This document shows positions 1 through 11,212 of a stretch of 64,000 bases of DNA, in pieces. The notes under the pieces were generated by a model. That model saw only the letters and a program-made list of their open reading frames with translations, was not told the DNA's origin and searched no databases. The stretch is from positions 45,885,414 to 45,949,413 of the forward strand of contig JAPTHN010000010.1 in NCBI GenBank assembly GCA_026936325.1. Reading direction: 5' to 3'. This stretch comes from Platynereis dumerilii. Lineage: Eukaryota > Annelida > Polychaeta > Phyllodocida > Nereididae. A program made the translations under genes and the position numbers. Position 1 is the first letter of the stretch. The number at the start of each line of letters is the position of its first letter.

Positions 1-712
1 TATTACAGATTGGTCCACAAAACACTTCCAATTCACTTTTTAAGCACTGCCCTGCAAAGACACAGCGACCTTCACCAATATCCAACTAGATACAATAATC
101 GTATGGTGATACCTAAGTTAAAATATCAACTCTCCCTTTGTTCAGTAAAAAATCGACTACCTCGTTTGATAAATCAAGCTGCAAACTCAACACTAGAAAA
201 AGTTTACACGCACAGTTTATTTGGAATAGGTTTCTATCTGAAAAGGGTATTCATCAGTGCCTACTCTGATTCTTGCGAGATAATAAATTGCTATATTTGT
301 AGAAGATAGATTTTTTCCCCCTTAACTTAACTTAAATAAAAAATAAAAATACAACTACAACTTGCATTCATAATTATCGTAAATCTCCTCTCCCCCCCTA
401 TACGCTTGAGCACTGTTTTTCGCCTGTCCCCATCTTGTTGTCTCCTGTAAGGATCTTAGTCCCAATTGGTCTTCGGCCAAGAATCTTTTTGAACACTCCC
501 ATGCTTGCACACATAGTCAAATTTATATTCACTGGATAATCAAATTTTCATACATATTTATGGTGGTTTGCAGACAGCGGCTTCTGCCTTATGCAAATCC
601 CCGTTGCTTCAAGGTTCATTTTATTTTATATTAATTATTTATACTTTCATATATGTTCATTTTGTAACCATTGGATCAAAAATAAATACATTCTGTCTGT
701 CTGTCTGTCTGA
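1..712 (+). mobile_element. 3' end of a CR1/L2-like LINE
   Basis: An open frame runs from the window edge to a stop at 307-309. It contains DLHQYPTRYNN followed by a basic stretch and SVKNRLPRLIN, which matches the end of CR1/Jockey-type reverse-transcriptase polyproteins (HNYNTR ... VWNSLP pattern). About 400 bases of AT-rich 3' UTR follow. The copy ends with an AATAAA-like run and a (TGTC)n tail near 690-712, as is usual for elements that prime on short tandem repeats. The element is cut by the window edge. Class is confident, clade is inferred. Confidence 0.65.
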
Positions 713-1831
713 CGAAAAAAACTTCACCAAAGAAGGAGAAATGAAATATAATTAACAAAATAAGGAAAAGCGGAAAAAAGACAAATGGATTGAAAGAAAA
801 CAGGATTTATGAAGAGCATTTTATTACATCTCCCCAATAAAAATAATTTCCCCATTTTTCCTCCACTATATGACATCTATCTTCAAAAATTAAAAAAAAA
901 GTAAAATGTAACCAATGCATTTGGGACAATTTTTGAATGATTGATCAATAGTAAATGATCAGGGTATCCTGAAAGCCCTTTCAATCTCCTGCCCAGCTAT
1001 GAAACACATTTATTCCATTTTACCCTCGGCCATGTTCACATGGCCTGCATGGGTATTGCAGAGTGCAGCTGCGTCCGTCTGTTTCCTACAAGTCTTTCAG
1101 ATCTATGACCTAGCTTTTCTCCCCCTTCTTACCTAAATCACCTTAGAACACAGGTATGTTCAATACAAGCATGGGTTACTTCTTTGATTTACTCATTTTG
1201 TACTCATAATAAGATATCTTCTGCAAATATCCTTTTGTGACATACCACATTTTTTATTATGCAAATCATCTTACAAAAAATGTCTTACATGTATTATAAT
1301 TTCAAAGCTCCACAATGTCCTGGTAAAGAAATTATCAAAAGGATTCTATGAGGTACTGCACGCCTATAACGAATACATATGTTGTTCATTTCAACAAATC
1401 ATTCTTGCATAAAAGCCTGTCTTATTCACCATATACCTTTCAGTTCACTTGATGTCAAACCTTTGTGATATTTCAGAACATAAGAAATCCTGGTAATCTT
1501 CATGAAGTGTGTCTCATCTTATTACTGACCGTCTGGTAATCAAAGGCTTAAGCTTATTTATACCTTACTAGTAGAGGACCCCACCATAGATCCCGTGACC
1601 ACTTGAGTGGGAGCAATTTTTGAATGTTGATCCTACTTTATGAGGTCAAAACAAGAAATTTTGGCTGGGGCACCCCTCCAGAAAGTGCGGGCTAACTCCA
1701 CCAGGTGGCCATTTTCAAAATGGCCGCCGATAATCAAAATTTCGTTATATCTCGGCTTCTAACTGGCCTAGGATGATAATCTTTGGGTCAAAATATATGT
1801 TTTTGGGGTCAAGAAATCTAATGGTCACCAT
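713..1831. other. No gene seen
   Basis: AT-rich sequence without a convincing open frame or splice-bounded exon. At about 1570-1831 there is a denser block containing an inverted pair around GGCCATTTTCAAAATGGCC. It directly abuts the left arm of the next inverted repeat and may be the outer part of that repeat family, missing from the right arm. Confidence 0.5.
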
Positions 1832-4800
1832 TAGAATTGTCTATGACGACCACCAGGGGGCAGAATAAGCAAATGTATGAGAAAAATAGCTAAAATACAA
1901 AATATTCGGGCCGAAACCTAACACACACATTCAGAATCTGTAAAAGTGAGTAAATGACAGTTAGATTTTAATATTTTCATACCTCCCAAAGCTACATAGT
2001 GCAAAGGAATCATATTGTCACTGATTGGCAGGAAAAGTACGAACCGCGTGAGTTTTATGAGCTCATAAAAATGCACAAAATGCATAACACAGACTGAAAC
2101 ATATTGTCATAAGTATGTGTCATTATCCACTGAACACTTAGTAATCATCGTCAGAGTCCTCATGCCTGCCTTGTACACTTGAGGATGTGGGTTCAAACCC
2201 CACTCCATGTCCAGAGGTTATCACTATAATGATTGGTATGATTGCCGTTCAGTATGGTGAGCGCCGGTCAGCATATTTATCCGAAATGGATGCTACATAA
2301 ATCATACTACATTATTATAACTATATTATAGTCTTGCCAAAGGACTTTACTTCTGCTTATTCTGTTCTTCCATGCTAGTTGCCTTGTCCTATATCACCAT
2401 CTTGCCACCATCGAAGAAAGCTGCATTTGTGCCGCAGACAGAGTTTACATACAGTGGCACACAAATTTCAACGACTTATTTTGAACAAAGGGAATGACAG
2501 CTCAATGATGGCATTCCTTCTCTGAAGCCCCAGTGTACCACTGACCCTGTCAGCCACATATGAATTGACATTTTCATGACTTCAGCATCCTCTGAATCAA
2601 CCACATCAGACCCAAGACTGCCATTTTCCACAAATCTGCGAGCAAATGAAAAAGAGCAGCTTCAATATGGTAGCATTTGTGATCAGCCACTTCTGTTCCT
2701 GTAGTGAGATTCTCAAAGCTAGATCCTATGCAATATATCAGTTCTGTGTTACCAAAGGATTTAGACAAAGCACTTAATAACCTCTTCAGAAATATCTGAA
2801 GCCTGCCCTTGTTACTTAAGTTGCCAAACAGCTTAATCTACACAGCAGGATTGGGAAAGCTATCTGCTGCTCTAATGAAGATGTTTCTGAATCAATTCAC
2901 AGATTTTTCCATCTGTTACCTCCTGTCGGCATCTTTATCGATATCATACTGTTTATTCATCATGACCAGTAAGGCTTCAGACCAATGATATCTTCGAATA
3001 TTTAAGTGCATAATCATAGTGGAAGCCAGTGGAACCCGATTGGCTGCAGAAAGGCATAAAGATTTAAGTGTGCTCCATTTGCTTTACCAACTGAGGACAG
3101 TCTTGCAAAGATTTTGAATCAACGAACAATGATGGCCACAGGCGGTTTTTACTGTTCTGCAAAGATCATTCTCTTCCTGCAAATAATTTCATGTGGGCAT
3201 AAAAAGGACACACAAAGGCGCTTCAATTATAATCTATCCTCTAATGGAGCACTGACTGGAAAAATACAAAATCTGAGGTACATGTATGGTAACTGAGAAT
3301 AAAGAATGACAAAAAAGTAGAAATTGGAGATGTGATGAATCTTAGATGCAAATACTAAGCATAATCGACAACCTCAGGATGACTCGGAAATCCAAAATGG
3401 TAGATGTTCTCCATCTCAATGCCCTATGAGATTTTGTGTGGCCACATAGCACTAATTGACTTGAGGTTGATGAGACGTTCAGCAGTTCCATCAGCAGAAC
3501 AGGCAAGCAAACAAGATGGAACCGCATATACCTGGTCAGACGAGCTTTATGTGATATGAAGATCCACATGCAGCCACACTGATATGACATTGTGAATGAT
3601 CGGTATGCAAGCACTTAAAATCTGAGAATGGATTCCCAGTCATCTCCAGTATAGAGAAGTAGAGAACTTTCCCCGTTGTGCTGAGTAGACTGAGCTGTTG
3701 GCACCTCAAGTAACAAGGCTTCTGATATTTCTGAAGAGGCAGCTAACTGCTTTGTCTAGCACCTTTGGTAACACAGAACTGATATATTCCGTTGGGGAAC
3801 AATGAGAATCTCACAACAGGAACAGAAATGCAGCCATATTGAAGATGATGCTGCCCTCTGTCATTTTTTGCTCAAAGATTCGGGGAGAATGGCAGTCTTG
3901 GGTCTGATGTGGTTGATTCAGAGGACGCTGAAGTCATGAAAATGTCAATTCATGTGGCTGACAGGATCAGTGGTACACTGGGGCTTCATAGAAGGAACAC
4001 CATCATTGAGCTGTCATTCCCTTTGTTCAAAATAAGTCGTTGAAATTTGCAGCGTTCTTCAATGGTGGCAAGATGGTGATATAGGACTAGGCAACTAGCA
4101 GGGAAGAACAGAATAAGCAGAAGTGCTTTGGCAAGACAATAATATAGTTATAATAATGTAGTATAATTTATGTAGCATCCACTTCCGATAAATATGCTGA
4201 CCGGCGCTCACCATACTGAACGGCAATCATACCAATCATTATTGTACCACGGAGCCACATCCTTGGCCTCCAGTCAAGAAAGGGATGTCAGGTGACATGA
4301 CTCTCTTCACTATCCAATACTAATACGCAGAAAAAATCAGTCAGATAATCGCTCTGTAATAGAAGAACATCAGACGAAAGTCCATGGCAACAACACCACG
4401 ACCTAGGATTTGCATTAATTTTATGTTCTGTATGGAAATTTCGTGACACTATTGAACAGGTGGAAATTGTAGAGTGTAGATAGTCTGAAGATGGCTGCAC
4501 AGATGACAGAAATGAGGACTCTGACAATGATTACTAAGTGTTCAGTTGATAACGACACATACTTACGACAACATGTTTCAGTTTGTTTTAAGTATTTTGC
4601 GCATTTTTGTGAGCTCACAAACTCATGCGGTTCGTACTTTTCTTGCTGATGAGTGACAATATGATTCCTTTGCACTATGTAGCTTTGGGAGGTATGAAAA
4701 TATTAAAATCTAACTGTCATTTACTCACTTTTACAGATTCTGAATGTGTGTGTTAGGTTTCGGCCCGAATATTTTGTATTTTAGCTATTTTTCCCATAAA

Positions 4801-4842
4801 TTTTCTTATTCTGCCCCCTGGTGGTCGTCATAGACAATTCTA
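1832..4842. repeat. 3-kb imperfect inverted repeat
   Basis: The left arm (about 1832-2950) and right arm (about 3600-4842) are diverged reverse complements. Matching landmarks are TAGAATTGTCTATGACGACC at the left outer edge and its complement ending at 4842; the GGTTTCGGCCCGAAT block at 4756 against 1908; and the CATATTTATCCG region near 2271 against 4190. The central part, roughly 2950-3600, pairs poorly. No long coding frame is visible. The left arm carries a tRNA-like B box (GGGTTCAAACCCC, near 2192) that the right arm lacks, which suggests a small SINE insertion in one arm. It could be one fold-back transposon or two copies of one repeat in opposite orientation. Confidence 0.7.
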
Positions 4843-5525
4843 GTTATTATTGGCAAATTATATAAAGAACAAGACTAATAGTAAGTCATTTTCTCGATGT
4901 TTTCGGAAGCATGTCCTAGACAGCTACAATTAGATAAAACTTATGGATTATATTACTACTGTAATCTTGATCATGATTATAAAATTTAGTAGCTTTTTCA
5001 TGTGTCTATTAATGTTTGATATTTAATATCAACCATTTTTTCAACAGTTGAAAAGGAGACTATTGACGTTTTGGTATACCAGAAAACACATTTTTTAATG
5101 ATAATTGGATAGTTCTGTATATAACAAGATTTGAAATGTTTTATGTAATATGATAAGTTAATATAAATGCCAGAAAGTAATCAAATATTGTAAATCCTGA
5201 TGAATTGTTTCATTTCAGAGTAACTTTAATTATTGTTATTTATTTATTTATTACAGTTTTTTTTTGGAATTGTATTTCATTATTAATCTATGTCAGGGGG
5301 TGCATTCACTTGTGATAAACACAAATTCCAGATCATACATGTTTACCATACATGTTTACCTCAGGCTAAAGCCCTCAAATCGCATATTCCTTCTCCCGTG
5401 GTAAATAACCTACACAGATATAGTTAATAACGGGTATAAGTTTCATGCAGACAGCAGAACTTTCCTGCCTTCAAAGTGGCTTTGTCAGGTCATTGACAAG
5501 GAGTTACGTACTTGTTAGTCACCGA
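4843..5525. other. No gene seen
   Basis: AT-rich, low-complexity sequence between two mobile elements. I see no exon or structured repeat. Confidence 0.5.
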
Positions 5526-6614
5526 GGCCCGTTTTCACCAACATGGTATTAAGAGTTAAGCCTGGTGTTAACTCCTTTAAACCTGGTATAACTAAGTCCA
5601 TTTCACCAAGAGTGTGCTAAGCATGTAAACCTGTCAAGGTTCAGTGAATCATACACATTGTCACCAAACTCAAGGATCAGTCATCTCAAACTGATTTGGT
5701 GTCAAAAAGTGATTAGGCAAATGAAAACAGAACATATGTTTCTTATGAGATAGCATGACAAATCAGTATTATAGGCCTTTGTCTATTATATTCGCATGTT
5801 TCTCTAATTTAACAGTCACCAAAGATTTTTTCAAGAAAGATATGTCACATCATGAGATATAAAGTTTGCATACCAAGAACACATTCTTACCTAGAAAATA
5901 TATTTGTTGAAGTAACTGTTGCAAATATACTAGCCATACAGCAGGAAAATTCGGACGTGGGTGCAATCTGTGCATCCTATAACCCCCCCGAAAATCGGGC
6001 GATTTCGGAAAATTCCAATTTAGCCTCCCCTGTGACTGGTCCACTGGGCATACATATATGGGTTTTAAAAAAGCGATTGCATGACTAACACGCTTCACAA
6101 TCCTTGAAACTGAGGCGACACTAATACCACTCAAGTCACCAACGACTTGTTGGTAACTGCCGGTAGCAAAAAATCGCAGCCACGTCAGCCATTCTGGGTA
6201 CATCAGATTTTGAGGACCCTTATCATTAGATAGTCATAGGGATTCAACCATTATTGTAGTTTCATTGTGCAAAAATGCATGACCAGCTGATTTGTATTAA
6301 TTTATTGTTTGAGGGGAGGGGGCTAAAGAAAAATGCATTTCTGTCACCAACACTGGACAGACAACTAATTAATTTTCTTTTTTATAAATTTCCAAGCCCA
6401 CCCCTCTTTTTCTCTTACCTTGTCATGTGGCCATGTTTGGGAACTTGAGAGATTAATTGTGTTTGTAGCAGTTGAGTTGTTTAAATACTATGTGCAGACT
6501 TTCACTCAGTAAATGTTCCTTGATCCTGCTCCGCTTGAGTGATTGGCTTAGCCAGACCAGGTCTTAGCTAAGACCTGGCATAACTCTTAATACCATGTTG
6601 GTGAAAACGGGCCC
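5526..6614 (-). mobile_element. Decayed PIF/Harbinger DNA transposon
   Basis: Inverted ends of about 35 bp (GGCCCGTTTTCACCAACATG at the left, its complement at 6578-6614) enclose 1.09 kb. On the minus strand a frame starting at 6203 reads WLRFFATGSYQQVVGDLSGI followed by SVASVSRIVKRVSHAI. This is the helix-turn-helix and VGD(L)SGIS..SVSRI signature of HARBI1/PIF transposases. The following catalytic block VIGCTDCTHVRI (family pattern GCIDGTH, first Asp of DDE) is present but in another frame, near 5950-5990. The downstream two-thirds of a transposase is missing, so this is a deletion derivative. No clear target-site duplication is left. Three short MITEs in the window have related ends. Confidence 0.8.
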
Positions 6615-8418
6615 TAATCTTCTCACCTCACAAAAGCATATCATATTTTGCTTACGACACAGTTCAAGCACTGAGTTACATTTCTGTGTCATCCTTGTTT
6701 ATAAAAAAAATCCTGTGGCACCAAAAATGCAGATATCTGGACGAAAGTTGCTTTATCTGATGCAGAAAATAGTTGGCTTCCATAATAGTATCACTTTTGC
6801 AGTGTGTATATACACTTTCTAGGTACGATTAACTAAAATAGGACAAAAAACAGGCAAAAATCGCCGATTTTGGGTGACAAAAAATGACACCTTGATGTTT
6901 AATGCTTCATATTTAGGATGATAATGGTTTTTTTACCAATTTTTTTTCTTGAGGCTCTCCCTAAGTTTCTTACCAATCGTATGATATCCACATTATGTCG
7001 AATATGGCAATTATTTTGAAGAAAAATATCAAAAAGCGATGCAGGGTAGGGTGACAATTGTGTTGTGATTTTCTCTCCTCTCAAGGAATAGTCAATTTTA
7101 TTGTGACAATTGTGGCTCTAATTTTAAAGACAGAAAGTTTACATTTCACAGAGATATTCTTTATTATGTAATAGGACTTATACTAGCTTTTATAGTCTGT
7201 ATAATGTGTCAAAACGACAAAATAAAATAGCTTACCAATGATGGTCCTGTCAGTTCAGGACATGTCAAAAACATACGTAGCCCCGTAAAAAAAACTTAAT
7301 CTCAAAAAGTTCTCAAGATAATGCGATGAAAATCAAACTTTGTTTGCCCAACTAAATTGGTTACAAGCAGTGTTTATTGGCAGAGGCCAGTTCGATAGTT
7401 TTTGAGATTAAGTTTTTTTTACGTCAAAATTTTGTATGAAATTTTCTAGAAGTCATATTTTATTTTCTGAATTTCATCTAATTTGGAATATTGATGAATC
7501 TTCTTAACAAATATGGTTGTAGCGGCACTATGAACATAAGTGAACCTCCAAAAATTATGTTTTGATGAAAATAAGGCCCTTATTCTTTGGGGTTTTTATA
7601 TATAGGTTGCAGTTCTATAAGGTCATATTACTCCCATATATACTGGTAAATTACATGTACATGTGTAAAACTACTCAAATATAGCAAAATTTCCTGACAC
7701 ACCACATTTATTAATAGTTTTGTGCCTATCAGGTAAAAAATTCAGTCATATTTAAAGTTACAGTTTACTCCTTCCACCAAGGTGATGCCAAGAATTGGCT
7801 TTGCAACTTCTGCTGCATAAAAAAGGCATTCAAAAAAATTTACCAGACACCCTAACATGCAGGCATAACTTGGAGATTATTGAGAGTAACTATATTTGAA
7901 TATCGTATTGATTACTGCTGTTGGTTCCAGCAAAAAGTGGTTGATGCAACTTGGTGATGTCGGTGTGACCTTACTAGCAAAAATAGTGTTTAAATTGGCT
8001 TCAACTGACTTAACAACATGCCAAGTATCAAATCAATGATATTTTGTGTTAAAGGACGAATATCCCAAAAAAGTAGCTCTTAAGTGCTGTGGTAACAAAT
8101 TTTTTCAGATTTTTAGGCAAGCATGAGGTCCCTCCCGTTAATTGTGAATAACTTTTGAACAGTTAAATATTTTGCATTGATTCTTCCATATTATTAATCC
8201 TCACATTTTTTAGCATATATACCATGCACTTTGATCACAGAATATGATGTTTTTTATTTTTTAGCCCCTACGACACCCAAATGTAACTCAGACTTCGAAC
8301 AGTGTCTTACTGACAAGTGACAACAATGGCATAAGACACATGACACATCATTGTTGGAGTCCTGTCTGTTAAGTCAGTTACCTTATCTAGAGGACCAACA
8401 GTCAGACCAACAATTATT
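6615..8418. other. No gene seen
   Basis: AT-rich non-coding sequence. It contains the small hairpin listed at 7284-7423 and otherwise no recognisable gene or repeat. Confidence 0.5.
7284..7423. repeat. Small hairpin element
   Basis: A 25-bp perfect inverted repeat (CGTAAAAAAAACTTAATCTC plus five A) occupies 7284-7308, with its complement at 7399-7423. They enclose about 90 bp. The size and shape suit a tiny MITE, but no target-site duplication is evident. Confidence 0.6.
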
Positions 8419-9785
8419 CAGACACTTGCTGTTTTCTTTTTATTTTGAAGAAATTAAAAAGTAAGTGGTGAAACATGCAATCGAAATCATCCTTGATATT
8501 AAATGTAACCCGTCCTGGGCAAATTCATGCAAATTGAAACAAAATCTGATGAAAAGAGCTATTTTTGTTGATTTCAGGAACCAAAAATTATTCAGACGCT
8601 TTCACAAAGTTGTGGAAAGTGAACTATTTACTAATATTTATCTCAAATACTGCTAACAAACTACCATGGGATCATTGTGAATACATTGGATGACAGGTGT
8701 GATCATCAGTCAAGACAATTTGGATGAATATGTGAGATAAACATTCTGACCAGTTTATCACATTTTCATGCATTTTTATTATCAAACATGCATCACATTG
8801 GTACTAATTGCTTCAGTTTATCTTATAATTGTATTTTTTAAAACTTTGAGAAACAGTATGAAACATTGGAAGCTACATTATAAGTTCAGCGCACTTTTGT
8901 ATTCATTTGCACAATTTTACCAAAAACAAAAACATGCCCATGTGGCACCTAAATCAAACAAATTTTCAGAAAGCATGATTCATTACCTATTTCAAGCTAT
9001 ATTCCCTGCATGGTGCGAACTGCGACTGGATGGGGCACTTTAACTTAATTTGGGAAGAGGGCAGAAATGTGGTTCTTTGACCTCAATGCTATTCCAATGG
9101 AAATTGCTGCTTGAAAGCACACTATAGTTTTAATATGGCATTTGATTGGCAAACAACTGGTGTAAACTGGCTTTCCTGTATATGCAATAAAATGAACAAC
9201 CTTAGGAAGGCCATGCAACTTTATTTTAAGTGATCTGATGGATTGCAGTGGCACAATGGGCAAGCATTCGAGAGCAGTTGAGGTAAAAAACAGAAGGAAA
9301 TAATTAAGTGCATACAATTTTTCAGGTTAGCGAGTGTTTCAGTTTTATTTTAATAGAACAGTAACAGTTAACAATTGTCATTTCATGATATTCTGAAATA
9401 TTTCCAATTGATATCACACAGATTTCTGCCACACAAGTCAAGAAAATGTGATAAACTGAATCAGATGTTTATCTCTCATATGCATCCAAATTGTCTTCAC
9501 TGAGGAATGATCACACCTGTATTCACAATGACCCCATGGTAGTTTGTTAGCAGTATTTGAGATAAATATTAGTTAATAGTACCCTTTCCACAACTTTGTG
9601 AAAGCACCTGAATAATTTTTGGTTCCTGAAATCAACAAAAGTAGCTCTTTTCATCAGATTTTGCGTCAATTTGCAATGAATTTGTTTTGGACAGGTTACA
9701 TTTAATACAAAGGATGATTTCGATTGCGTGTTTCACCACTTACTTTTTGATTTCTTCAATATAAAAAGAAAACAGCATGTGTCTG
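8419..9785. repeat. Fold-back element with long arms
   Basis: Arms of about 360 bp are inverted copies at 8419-8780 and 9430-9785. Landmarks are the outer CAGACACTTGCTGTTTTC and its complement near 9768-9785, ACTACCATGGGATCATTG against its partner near 9528, and GTGATCATCAGTCAAGACAA against its partner near 9495. The 650-bp spacer has no family-like frame. A target-site duplication is not visible. Confidence 0.75.
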
Positions 9786-11212
9786 ACTTTATTATCCTAT
9801 AAAAATCTGATGGAATCCTTTTCTGCTTTGAGGACTTTTAACATCTCTATTCTCCCTCTGGGGCATACAGGAGTTCAGGGAGTTACATGCTTAAATGGGG
9901 CCTTTTGATAACCATGCACCATGCAACAAACAAGACATGAATATTTTCACAGAACAATGCCAGTGTTCCATCCGTCCTGAATTTGAGAATGACATGAATG
10001 GCTTGACAGTGATGGAAATCGAAATATATAATATTTTTGGTTTTAGTACCTGCTTAGTACTGAAGAAGTTGATAGGAAATTGTATTTCGACCACCTCACA
10101 TACGGAGGGGGTTGCATGGAAGACCTCCTAAAAAACCGGTGCAGAGCCAGGTCAGTTCAGTGATTTTTGATGTCATGAAGGCTATGGCACAATTTTGTCA
10201 AATCAAAAAATTAAATTCATGCATTGTATAATACAACTTGTTTTTAAAAACCCTAATTTTTATCATAATTTTCAAAATGCCGGTGGACTACTTCTGGACC
10301 GGTCCGGTGACAAAATCGGACCACATGACGCTGGAACAGACTAGGACTGGACCACTTTGGTGAATACATCACCACCCCAGCTCACCCCTATTCTCATCAC
10401 AGGGGCTTGAGCAGTGGATCAAAAGAAATGAAACAACTTGGCCAAGATATGAGAGAATTAAAGTTTTCTTATACTTGGATTTAACGATAATAAAAATTAA
10501 TCATGCTTCCAGAATAAAAATATTGAAAATTGAAGATAATTAGGGAAAAATGAAGTTTTCAGAAAAATTAATTCTGAAGTAACTATTGGGAATCTGAACA
10601 TTGTTTTTGCATCAAAATAGACAAATGTAAGGGAACCTTTAAAGTAAATCTGTGATCAGCAATTAAAACATTTTCCAGTGCAATTTCTGGAAAATCATCA
10701 GCAGTTAAAACATTTTCCAATGCGATTTCTGGGAAATTCTGACACTCAACTTCAAAATTCGATAATCTCTCATTGCATTGAAGCTTATACATTTCTTTTG
10801 AATTAACAAGGCCAGTGACGTTTCGCTGATTGAAAAAAGCTATCAAAACCATTTTAGATTATAATGGATGGTGGCGTACACATACCACAATTAATTATTT
10901 TTCAAAATGTTAGCTTCTTTTTTACATCATAAAAAACTGTTTAATTTAAATAACTCAAAATACGAATAGATTATTTATGTGCGTTTGGCTCAGACCTTTC
11001 TACACACACGGATTCAGATAATAAAATGTATTCACAACAATAAGAATCAGCATTTTTTATTCATTTTTCACATAAGCTTCTTTATTTTGCACACTGCTTG
11101 TGCCTCGCGCTGTCCTATCCATCGATGCTGCATGCACAGATCAAAACTAACTTGCTCCTGCAAATCGTCAATTGTGCTTGACCTTCGGACTTTGTTGATT
11201 AGAAGCAACAGC
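9786..11212. other. Upstream region of the secreted-protein gene
   Basis: No confident gene apart from the weak exon listed at 10583-10825. A GGACCGGTCCGG-rich stretch at 10280-10370 resembles the ends of the hAT MITE at 13986 and may be a worn relative. No clear TATA box is seen immediately upstream of 11213. Confidence 0.4.
10583..10825 (-). CDS. Possible exon with a duplicated 14-residue unit
   Basis: Reading the minus strand, a pyrimidine-rich tract ending in CAG (at 10826-10827) precedes an open frame that starts RNVTGLVNSKEMYKLQCNER. The frame contains NFPEIALENVLTAD immediately followed by DFPEIALENVLIAD and stops at 10583. The two units are a 42-base in-frame tandem duplication with mostly silent differences, which hints at coding. 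A GT at TTTAAAGGTTCCC could be a donor. No neighbour exon was found and I do not recognise the sequence. It could equally be a chance frame. Confidence 0.25.
   Translation of the reverse strand, partial: RNVTGLVNSKEMYKLQCNERLSNFEVECQNFPEIALENVLTADDFPEIALENVLIADHRFTLKVPLHLSILMQKQCSDSQ

Noticed and set aside
2160-2225. tRNA gene from a B-box match
   Set aside because: No A box at the right distance and no cloverleaf.
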